From positions 7,719,452 through 7,783,451 of the forward strand of contig CM049409.1 of the NCBI GenBank assembly GCA_026929865.2: a stretch of DNA of 64,000 bases, in the 5' to 3' direction. Below are positions 1-10,700 of the stretch, in pieces (within the stretch, counting starts at the first letter, position 1; each line of letters begins with the position of its first letter). The stretch is from Hyperoplus lanceolatus (Eukaryota; Chordata; Actinopteri; Uranoscopiformes; Ammodytidae). The notes beneath the pieces are model-generated. The model saw only the letters and a program-made list of their open reading frames with translations, had not been told where the DNA came from and searched no databases. A program made the position numbers and the translations under genes.

Positions 1-315
1 TTTTCTTTTTAGCAGATGATGCATTGTAATGCTGTCTTTTTAAAGACATTACTGCTGGCTTAATGCACCTTTCAGCCTCATCAATTAAGTCTGTGTGTGT
101 TGTCCATCCGGTCTTGACTTTCACTATCTCCTGGAACAGATCAGCAATTAGTCTCCCTTGGAAAAGCTTCAGTTGATTTGTATATAAATTACATCACCAC
201 TAGTTGGTCTTTTTTAACACAATTAGTGTTACATAGCATGGATTTACGATGATGAAAAACGGTATAGACCGTTTTCAATATATATCTCTCTCATGTGACC
301 AATGACCATGTACAG

Positions 316-1456
316 CAGGGATTCCCAAAGTGTGGTGCGTGAGCTGCTGCTAGGGGGTGCGCGAGATGAAAAATGTAATGGCGGTCTGATCATTACACAA
401 TCCATATTGGTCCGAGTATGAGAGGGTTTTATTTTTGCGGAAATAGGTCGTAAAAAGTCGGGTCGTGTTTTCCAAGCTGTGTTTATATTCTTTTTTGAAT
501 CGGGTGAAACACTGGCTGTGCTCTCGGAAGCGGCCGGGGCGTTTGTGCGCTTGGAGAGAGAACGCTTTGTGTGGAGAGAAAAAAGAGGCACGGGACATCG
601 ACGAAGCCGATTCAAAGCCTCAAATCATTATGTTGCCAGTCAACGTGTCAGAGGCAGGAATCGGCAGAGCGATCGACTGTGGCTTTTTAGCTGCTGCAGT
701 TGTGCTGAGGAGAGATTGCCAACTGCGCTGTCCTTTTACGCACCAGCACTGCTGCTGTAATGTTCAGATTTCCTCATTTGAACCAGAGTATAGGAGAGAT
801 GACAGCGAGAGCGATCACAGTGGGGTAGAGGAATGTCCGTGTGAAGAATAGTCTGTAGTGAACACATCAGAGTTCGGTCTATTTGCACAATCCTATTGTT
901 TATTTGCAATGAAGAAAAGTGTTTTTTTCAATGCGTTTTTATTTTCGTACATTATTTAAATAAATAAAATGTATTCAGTTGAGTTTAGAAAACCGGGGGG
1001 TTGGTCTTATAATCAGGGTTGTCTTATACTCGGACCAATACGGGTACAGTGTTTTTTCCCCACACAATACAGACGTGTAAATAAACATTTCCTTTGTAAA
1101 ATTTAGAATCAAAAACTTGAATTTTAATTAATAGATAAATGGAGGCTATTCAAAATGAAGCAAAGTTATCTTCTTCTACGCATATGCGCACCTAGTTTGT
1201 GGCCTCTACATTTATTCTCGCGTGTGACTCAAAATATTAGGCTATAATATTTTCCCCATTTTATCTGCTTTCTGCCCCTTGTTGTGATTGTGATTATTTT
1301 ATTATGTGTGTTCTGGTCATTTGAGCATGATTGAACATGCCACCTTTAATATGGCTATAAAAAAGCTTGTTGCATTTTTTTTTTTAATGTGTGGGGGTGC
1401 TTCAACCCCGTTGGGACAGAAGGGGTTGCGCGGCTAAAAAAGTTTGGGAACCGCTG
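316..1456. mobile_element. non-autonomous hAT-type DNA transposon
   Basis: The left end cagggattcccaaag and the right end ctttttttagcc-type terminus (gtttgggaaccgctg, reverse complement cagcggttcccaaac) form imperfect terminal inverted repeats starting CAG, typical of hAT elements. The 8-bp sequence atgtacag lies directly on both sides (308-315 and 1457-1464) as a perfect target-site duplication. The interior has no intact transposase. A second inverted pair, 404-419 and 1026-1041 (attggtccgagtat and its complement), suggests a nested pogo-like or other MITE of about 640 bp. Confidence 0.9.
404..1041. mobile_element. possible nested MITE inside the hAT element
   Basis: atattggtccgagtat at 404-419 is the reverse complement (15 of 16) of atactcggaccaatac at 1026-1041. 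The sequence leading to the right copy (gtcttatactcggacc) resembles termini of pogo-like fish elements from memory. No clear duplication flanks it, so it may instead be sub-terminal structure of the outer element. The open frame at 465-851 lies inside; no domain is recognised in it. Confidence 0.45.
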
Positions 1457-4400
1457 ATGTACAGCATATCTAATTTAATCATTTCACTCATATATTTTCT
1501 GCCAAAACCTACTACACTCTAGTCTGGCCAACAAAACCAAGCAATGAATTTATGCAGGTTGCACTCAAAAAACATCTTTTTTGACTTAAACTAAATATTA
1601 TTTTTACACCATGAGAAATTCAATTCTCCTGACTATACAAAAATTGCCAGCACATTTGTTTATTTTGATCATAGTGAAACATCTGTTACAATAAACATTA
1701 TTTTTTAGAATTGTTATCAACTTTGAGGCTGAGTTTGATATCATCATCATTTCTGTCAAGAGGTTAAAATTGTCTCTAAACCATTCTTTGATTTATTTGC
1801 AAGTGTTTAAATTTGTTACATCTGTTATCAGAGACCTCACAGTCAAGACTGCACAGGACGTTGATGTAATTCAAGTGTGTCTGTACCTTTTTCTTGTACA
1901 ACCTTTTCTAGTACACGGCTATGGGTTCTCTATCTATTATACGTGAAGTGTTAAGACATATCCTGGTGGCAATGTCCCCTTAATGTATTGCAACATATAG
2001 GTAATCAGAGATATAGGAGTGAAGAGAGTTTGTTTTAAGACTGTGAACATGAAGAGAACTCCAGAAAATTGAGACAAGGTTTGAAACCACTACATTATTG
2101 TACCATAGTGATTTTTTTATGAATCAATTTGCAGTCAGAACATTGTATTTGTATGCAGGGCTATTTTGGGTCAATCCATGACAAATTAAATGCCTGCCAA
2201 AGCGATGGGAAGAAGTTGATAGTTTCACCCAGGCTTAAATTAATCCAATTTTGCTGCCGTGCCGGCAGGGTGTCCGTTTTGTGCCGTTGCATTTACTAAA
2301 TTAAACTTGGGGTCTCATATATGGCTGGCGTGTAGATACACATGGCATATACCTCAGCTAGTAATTAAAAAAAGGAAGCTAAAAAAAGCCTTTTTTTCTC
2401 CAAAGGAAGAGATGTATTCCAAAGCTCGTCTTTGGATCAATGTTTACTGAATGAGACAGCTGTCGCTTTTTTGCTTTTGTCTCTTTGACTCTAGTTTGCT
2501 TTGGCAGAAAGACAGACGGATGTATTTCATGTCAAATTATATAAAAAAGAGTAATTACAGGTTATTAAGCAACTGAGGCGCTAAGAAAGTATTGATATTA
2601 CATCCCTTCTCATTTTGTGGTGGCTGTAATACAGGTTTTAATTCTGGCGATGTATGCTTGCACAGTGGGTCCCCCTGGCAGCTGTGCACATGCTTTTGCA
2701 CTGTATGTGATTAGGAGAGCCAGTGCGTGAGTGAGATGAGTAGTCAGTATGTGAACACAGCAAATGAAATGGCACATGACAGGCGAAAAGTGAACCTTAA
2801 TACAATTGCAGAGAATATGTTGTGTTTAAGAATATAGCACAAACTTTTATAGGAAGGTAAACACTTATGTGAGACAAATACAACCCTAGTCTTATAATTT
2901 TGCACCATATTAAGTAAGCCCTCATTATTATAGTATGCATAATTGTCACTAGAAATGTTATTGGATACCTAGGATTGTTCATCATAAGGCAACTGGGCCA
3001 TGACCTCCTGATTAACTTCATTTATGTGTCCGGGAAACCTCAAGCGCAGTAGCCAATCTGGTCTTTAGACTTTAGAACGTCCAAAATAAGAACTTCACAG
3101 GACCTCGGACAGCAAGCTCCCACATGTGGAAGCCCCTCTGTGCTTTAAACGTAATGGGTAAGATCTTGAAATCCCTTCTAATATTAATAAGTTACCATCT
3201 AAGTGAAGTGTAGCGATTTATTTTTTTTTTTTTTTTTGCCAGGAAGAATCTTAGTGCCGTTTCTCGAGATTTCAAGATTTATAAAGACACATACAAAAGT
3301 GTCCTGGTTTGTTTGAGAAAGGAATGCTTGATCCTGACTTAAAATAAGCCATATTGGACTAGTTTGGAGTTTATTAATAGTGAGTATGTTTCTCATGTGC
3401 TGGGACAGGGGGGCTACAGGGGTTAGAAAGCAGGGGGTTATCCATGCCAGCTATGAGGATCCTTTTGGCATTGGACAGTTAGTAATAGATGTCCCAGAGC
3501 CAGCTGTGGTCAGAGCTCATTTTTGTTTGGTCGTAGCCCAAGTAAATCTCAGGCATCCACTCAAAGGTGGAAATAGATAGATGAGTGTGAATGTTGAAGA
3601 GGGAGTGTTAAAAGATGGAATACAAATAGGGGATGGGGGTAGGGATGCACTGCGTCTGTCTGTACCGGCCAACCATTGCCTGAGTAACATTTCATCTGTA
3701 TTTAACGATGCGCAATGATGACTGGATAAATTGTTTTAATTGGCTGACAAAAGAGGACTAAAACGTTTCAGAAACAGACATCTCACTTTGTATAAGCCTT
3801 AGCAACCAGTTGATCTGAAACAGTTTCCTCCGGCCACCTTTAACCACAAAACAGATAGGTAATAGTGCATTAAACGCCTGTTGTTAAAGAGAGCTTATAC
3901 TCAATTAGATATAGTGGAATTTAAATCTATATCCTGCAGCTTTCGGAAGAGAGCTATTTTAATTTAATTTGTAGGCTACGTGTGAGGGTATTATCTACTC
4001 ACAGTTGAGGGGAAATGAATATTATATGGTTTCTATAGAGACCAAATGAAGTCAAACTTTTTTTTTACAAAAAGGTGGCTTAAAAACATTTATTTTGTTT
4101 GCCATTTTCGATTTTTGAATTTTGACTTAACTGTTAGTCTTTAATCTCCCATAGGCACTTCTCTCCTTTGCTTCACTTCCCCGAGGCACCTTAGACCTAT
4201 ATGAATAAAGATCATGCATTATGCATATTTTAAAAATTACCCATACGCTATTACCAATAAACCTTTAAGCAGCAATTTGTTTTTATTTATTTATGTTTAA
4301 ACCTGGAGCGCTATCAGAAGACAAGCCTCCACACTAATCCGGTGCCATCCTCTACGGATTCCAACATTATTGATATTTGGGATGAAAGTTAAAGCCCTCT

Positions 4401-5429
4401 GTCCGTGGGGTTAGTCCGCTGTGAAGCCCAGATCAGAGGCTGCTCTGACCGGAGATGACCCTGAGTGAGTTGCACGCTACAGAAGGGAGAGCGATTTTAT
4501 TTCTTTAGCAATACAGCAATGCATGGTAGAACTGTGTAGCACTTGTTTGTGTAGGTCTGGCATCCTCTTGACGTATGAGGACAACAGCTTTGCTATGTGG
4601 CTGTGAGATTGAGAGTGGACACGATTACAACAGTGGGAGTATTGGCTGTCACAGCAGAAGTTCAATTAACTTGACAAAAAAGAAAGGAGTCTCTCTGTTC
4701 CCTCCCTTGTAATATTATCAGCGGTGTAATTTACGACCGGAGTGTAGCTCACCACACTCTGGTTACTGGAGCAGATATATTTATAAAAGGCTGTGTTTTC
4801 TAGATTAATGAACATGCACCATGGAGGTATTTTGACTTTTAAATTAAATTCTTAGAAGAGCCATTGTTCAAGTTAAGTCCAAGTGAAAAATACAATTATA
4901 TGTCCTCTTCGGGACAGCAACACACACATACATCAAACCCTGACTGCTGCAAACAGGTAGCACACTCATTAATAGTTTCATAAATATGCAGGGATGGGTA
5001 TTCTAATTATCAGGCAAGAGCTCCCCATTGCACCTCCATCTGCGCTCTATTTTGAGTGTCTGAGAGCCTTAGTGACTGTGCAAAGATTGATAAACCTGCC
5101 CTCTGAAATAATACAATATGTTATGGGCAGTACTAACAGTAAAAAAATATATTAAAAGACCACTTCCCTCTTGGGCTTTACAGCTGGTAGCTTGGTGGTG
5201 AGGCATTTCAAGTGCTTTTAGTCTTAAAGGTCACATATTTTGCTAAATGCACGGTGTGCCTAGAGACTGCCAAAATATTTAAAAAAATAACAATCTCTCC
5301 TTTTCTCACTCTCCCCCTTTCTGAAAACCCCACCCCTCCCCCCCCAATATACTCCAGTCAGAATTCTCCTCGTTTCTGACCTCACAAACTGGAAAGCCAG
5401 AAGCTTCCACTGTGCAGCCCACATCCCTA

Positions 5430-5590
5430 TTTCTTATTGGTCCACGGCCCTGACAGACAGAGGGCGAGGCGTATCTGGCTTCGCTTCCGGACAGGGGGCG
5501 GGGGCAGCTCAAAGATTGTATATTTACGAGGGGAGCTGCAGCTCTTCGACTCACAAATTGAAGTGTTGCACTTGTGCGACCAACAAGCAT
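5430..5590 (+). promoter_or_regulatory. GC-rich promoter-like patch in intronic DNA
   Basis: Within AT-rich sequence this patch has an inverted CCAAT box (attgg, about 5438), several CpGs, a GC-box-like run (gggggcgggggc, about 5495-5506) and a TATA-like tgtatatttac (about 5517-5527) in the order expected of a + strand promoter. No first exon joining the 7611 exon is identified. It may be an internal promoter, an old transposon promoter or chance. Confidence 0.3.
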
Positions 5591-6711
5591 AAATGCGGAA
5601 ATTGCTCGTAAACACACTCTTTCTACATTAAATACATGACATGAATCTCTATAGAAATCACATTTTATCCAGATAAAGTTTGGATAAAACATCTGAAGTG
5701 CCTAATATCTTGTTACATTGATAGTAATTGACAATGTTTTCATTCTAGCACCACATCCCTGGCACTGAGTTTTATGCAATATATTAAATTAGATCCAATT
5801 CATGATCTGTATATTGTGTATTTTTAAAAGTAATCATCGGTGTTTCTGACATCTATCATCAGGCTAGCCTATATTTTCAGTGGCATACACATAATGATAA
5901 AATGATATTGATGAGCTATGAGTTATATATGTTTTTGTTGATTTGACACTGATCAATCAGTGAAGTCCTACAGTACTGCATGTCTATCTATCACAAACTG
6001 TTGATGGTGTTGGAGATTTAAAGTAAAGATGATTCATATTTATGAAAGTCAGAGGAACACAGTTACTATTTTACAAGTTGGGCTGTATACCTCCTTAGAA
6101 AATGCATGCTGTAGCTAGCTAGATTCACAAACATTGAGTGAGTCCTGTTTACAGCTGTGTCTGAGTCTGCCAGTGTCATCCTTCTGTGTTTTGGTATTTT
6201 CCGAAATGCATTATGGGATTGTCCCTCTAAATAAAACCAGCACATTTCAGTAACCAACCAAAACGCATTACCTTACTTGTCTGTTGTCCACTGCTCAGCT
6301 CTGTAACTTCGCTGTCTGCGCACGTCAGCTTTTTTACATGAGCGGCAAGGTTGTAAATCTAAGGTAAAGATATCAGCCGGTGTTGCACACATCGGTGCTG
6401 ACTTCAGTGTGAGAGTGTTGTGGATGCCTTGAAGCTGGCATGTGATTAGGGAATATGTGGAGTTATATAGAGAGCGGCGGGTTGCACAAATCAAAGAGTT
6501 ATTTTTGACGATTGCATTTTGACAGCCAAAATGAACCTTTCAGAAATGAACGCAGAATGTGTGGGTATGATTTGTGTGTTTTTTTTTACTTCTCTGGCTG
6601 AATCTCTTAACTTTTGTAACTGGTTGTGACATGTTGGATGAAAAGAAAAGGTGTAGATAAAGAACATTCTTGAAAGATAGAATACAAGATTGAAGTAAGT
6701 GTAGACCAGTC

Positions 6712-6717
<6 letters not shown>

Positions 6718-6747
<30 letters not shown>
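6718..6747. repeat. poly-A run, 30 bp
   Basis: Uninterrupted A run. It could be the tail of an old + strand retroposed sequence, but the upstream bases are not recognised. Confidence 0.95.
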
Positions 6748-6750
<3 letters not shown>

Positions 6751-7610
6751 TGCATCCAACTTTTGATTGACTTGTCGCAAAACAAATTTGTTCGGTAGTG
6801 TGTTAGTGGACTTTCAAATACTTTTCCCAGCATGGTGTCTTTACCTGCAGTATGACTTTTAATTCCATGTTGCACCAATGTTCTCAATTAAAATACCCTA
6901 ACACTCACTGCTCGTCCAATTTTCTTTCCCTTTCTTCTTTTATAGTGAACCATCAGTTCTTGTACAAATACACTAATTTGGCCACTTAGGAGTCTAGCAA
7001 TCCTCAGATTTAGCAGGCTTTGAGAGGCTTGTCCCAGATGGCTGCTGTGGCAAAGTTTAATCAGTCCCTGATTAAAAGCTACGGAATAAAAAAAAACAGA
7101 AAGTGCTGGTCCCCCTGGTGATGATCAATACTAGAGGTCTTACATAAGACGTGGAATGGTGCTCAGATATTTGAAGCAGATGTTTTCAAAGTCTTCTAAG
7201 GCTGTTGTCGACTGATCAGTGTATTCGTTAAAAAATGAAGGTTTGACCAAAAGATTTTTCAAAATAAAAAGCCATTCAAACGGATCAGATAAAATAGTTT
7301 AGAGTGCTGAATGCTTTCATACTGTGAGGCTGTTAAAAGATGTTTGTGCTTTATGGTTCTTTTTTAAAATTTTAATTATTTGAGGTAATACGACCTTTAC
7401 AACCACGTGCCTTTGCTTTTCATAAATCTTCTTCGACAACGAAACATGTTCTCAATAGGCAACACAAACATCTTTTGAAAAAACATTGAATGTGTAATTT
7501 ATTTTCTACTATTTCCCAGATTGTTTGACAATTGCAAGGATATAGCAGTGGTGAATGTCCTTCTAAAAGATGAGTCCATTTATCTCATGGAGACTTCTCT
7601 ATCTTCACAG

Positions 7611-7771
7611 GTACGATTTTGGTAGAAAACATGCAGATCAATGGCCGTGCCGCGGACCCAGGCAGAACCATCTCCCTGACGTTGCTGGACAACTACGACT
7701 ACTGGGTGATACTGGAACCAAGACGACAGAGGCTCTACCTCAACAGCACCGGACGTGTTCTGGACAGAGAC
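7611..7771 (+). CDS. pcdh15: pcdh15 exon: EC1, middle part
   Basis: 161 nt between acceptor atcttcacag and donor gtgagt. The first two bases complete a split Gly codon (phase 1 entry) and the exon ends on a codon boundary. The product begins [18 protein letters not shown] and ends [11 protein letters not shown], aligning with human TILVDNMLIKGTAGG...[19 protein letters not shown] is the conserved DYW core strand; LDRD holds EC1 calcium-binding acidic residues. NST is a potential N-glycosylation site. The preceding exon, expected to carry the signal-peptide junction and the first EC1 strand, was not found in 1-7610. Confidence 0.96.
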
Positions 7772-10700
7772 GTGAGTACAGGACTGCCCTGGTATCACTG
7801 GTGTCATGGACAGGAACACTTTGTATACAAACAATTTAAATAAGGAATGGTTAAAGTATTTTAAATATTCAAAAGGGTGTCCTTTAATTCATTACTATGA
7901 AGAAGAAAGTGTGTCCCTTTGTTCTTTTTGCCTTTCTTTGTCCTATTTTCATGCTTCAAAACGGTCTATAGAAAAAGGTTATAAATGAGACATGTGAGAT
8001 AGCGTAAATAAGCCTATTTTGCAAATCTGACTGAACAAGGCAATCATGTCAAAATGACCCATGCAATAATTGTATTGTGATTATAATTCTAACTAGAGAA
8101 TAATCTCAGAATAGTGGTTCAATATCTGCCAATTGCCCACTGTTCATTAATTTTAATACCAAATTTGAATTCATGATATTTGTATTGCTGTTGGGCATTT
8201 GTTTCAGTATATAATGGTAAATAGCCCCAAGTGCTAAATATAGAAAGTGAATCAATGAATTCAGAAACTGAATCTGTATGTAATGTGTCCAGTTCAGTCC
8301 TTTGGGGCAGAACACCTGCAGTGAATACAGATGTGTTTAAATGTTACAGTTGCAGATGTGATACGTGGTGTGACGTGGGGGGGGGGGGGGTTGCACTGGG
8401 TGGGTGTTAAGTGTTGTGACGGCTGTGGGAAAGAACGTGGTTTTGCTCCAAGCAATCCATACTAATGTATGGACAAATAGAGGGGACTAAACCCAGGGAG
8501 CTGGACATGAAACTACTAAGTACCTTTCAGAATTATGGCCAATTAACAGGGACAAATTACAACTGTGGAAGGTGAAGGGGCTCATGGGCTAAAGATACAG
8601 GTTAGCTTGATTACTAAAAAAAAAAGCTGACTCATAGTGTTCTTTACACAATTCAAGATGTTTTCGTAAAAGGGAAACAAAAAAGCTTATTATGAAAATG
8701 ATGTATTATTATGAAAGGCTCATTAAATAAATACACAATTGCAATTGTTCCCCCCTCTCTCAGCCCCCCAACCACATCACCACCATTGTGGTTCAGATCC
8801 AGTGCACCAATGAGCTGATCGGTACGGTCATTTTCCATGAGGTACGGATCGTTGTGAGGGACAAGAATGACAACAACCCTCGCTTTCAGCAGCCACGCTA
8901 CTATGTTGCAGTCAACGAGGTAACAGGCCATAGTCTCATGCACTATAATGTGCACATATAGTTTTGATACTACCAGAGGGATTGCCAAGGTCTGACATAT
9001 TTATTTCTCACGCATAATTACTTAAACTCACACACTGACTTGGCTTCAGAGTCAAAATGGACCAAAGACAAATTGATTTGAGTCAAATTTACTTAATTTG
9101 AATAACTGACTGCCTGAATCTATTTGGTATCTAATTAATTACGCATTAGGGTTTTATTTATTATTATTTATTTTTATAATAATACGACAAGTTTGTACGA
9201 TGTGGCCGTACAGTGACACGTCCCTGTAATGTGTACAAGTTTGTTGTTTTTCCTTAAATTTGTACTGTATCAACATTCATGCAAACTCACAGGTCAGGAG
9301 AGCAGTCAGGAACTTTGTTGCAGCCTGCTCTGCTTTCAGTCATCCTTATTCAATTAGAAGCATGCGGGAGGGAAACCCATCACTTCCAAAACATACAAGA
9401 CAATGCATCTATTCAATAATTTGCACCGTCATGTGTTTTAAGAATGGGGAGATATGTCACTGCTGAGTTAAAGAAAAACTACTAGTCTCTTGTCTCCAAT
9501 GTTCACACCTTATGTACATTGGGTGTTCGAAAGTTCCTGTCAGAGCGTGTTATCATATGCGGTTGCCCTAAGAGTACAGTGAGTCATTTGACATTGCTGT
9601 CAACTTCTCCCCTGAACAAGCTCTAATACCCATTGCTTGGGTACTGTGGACTTTGCAGAGGGCTCCAGGGAACAGCAATGGTTCTCATACTTACTTTTTT
9701 GTTATTCCATCAGCAGTGTACGTAAGCCTTCAGACTACTGCTGACTACAACATTTCTGCCCTTTTGTGATGTTTAAAATATAAATATATACTTATGGGGG
9801 GTGAAGTGGCAACATTAATAGTTGTATGCATGGGCATTCTGCTGTAAGTAGATGTGTTGTCCTCACAAGGGGCCTGTGTGAGCTCTTGACTTCTTTGTTT
9901 CCCCCATTCTCATATATTTCTTTCCCGTAGCTCACACCAGTTGGCACGACCATTTTCAGCGGCTTCTCAGGAAATAACGGCGCCACGGACATTGACGATG
10001 GGCCGAATGGACATATAGAATACAGCATCGTTTACAACCCCAATGACCCGGTATATGGACCAGTCACGCCATGATTTAAAAACACCCTCTCTATACACTA
10101 TTGTAAATTTCTTCCAACAATCATGACTTACTGCTCACGTCCAAACTTTCTGTCTTATCCTATCCTCTATCTCTCTCTCCCTATCTCTCTCTCTCTCGTT
10201 CAGGAATCCAATGAAACAGTGAGCGTCGCCAACACCCTCTCCGGACACATTACTCTGGCGGAGAGGCTCAACTATGAGGAGAGAACTCGCTACCTGGTTC
10301 TGGTCCAGGCCAATGTAAGATAGCTACACATGCAGAAGTCCAATCAATGCCTTATCAATTGTTAAGACTGTTTTTTGCTCCATACAGCAATTCATACATA
10401 GACTTACATTTGTATATTTCATTTAAGGTCTATATTCAGAAGCAACAGCTGTATTAAAAAATGTAATTTGCAGCATGGAATTTGAGCACTCGAGGCCATG
10501 TTTTTTTTTTTAGTCCAAGAGAGTAACAGTCAGTGCGTTTACATGCAGACTCATAATCGGATAACTAAACGAATAAGACCTCAACAGGACTTTTAAACTG
10601 CATGTAAACACCTTTATCCGATCTACTTCGGACACAAATTGGCACAATAACGGACAAGAGAAGTCGGATAAGAACACCTAGATAATTCGTTCACGGTCGG

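Larger units (their letters stand above)
1..7610. other. upstream intron (or 5' flank) of pcdh15
   Basis: No exon is recognisable. The stretch holds a hAT-type transposon (316-1456), a poly-T run at about 3222-3238, a diverged patch at 3110-3210 that looks like a common fish interspersed repeat, a GC-rich promoter-like patch (5430-5590) and a 30-bp poly-A run (6718-6747). Because the first exon here enters in phase 1, this must be intron at least immediately upstream of 7611. Confidence 0.7.

Noticed and set aside
465-851. 128-codon + strand frame as a gene
   Set aside because: It lies inside the hAT element, has no recognised domain and overlaps other frames of similar length.
5306-5692. 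128-codon minus-strand frame
   Set aside because: It crosses the GC-rich promoter-like patch, where stops are rare. No domain or splice context supports it.
1-7610. The pcdh15 exon with the first EC1 strand
   Set aside because: I looked for a frame giving a DDDCK-like start and a phase 1 donor and saw none; it is most likely upstream of the window.
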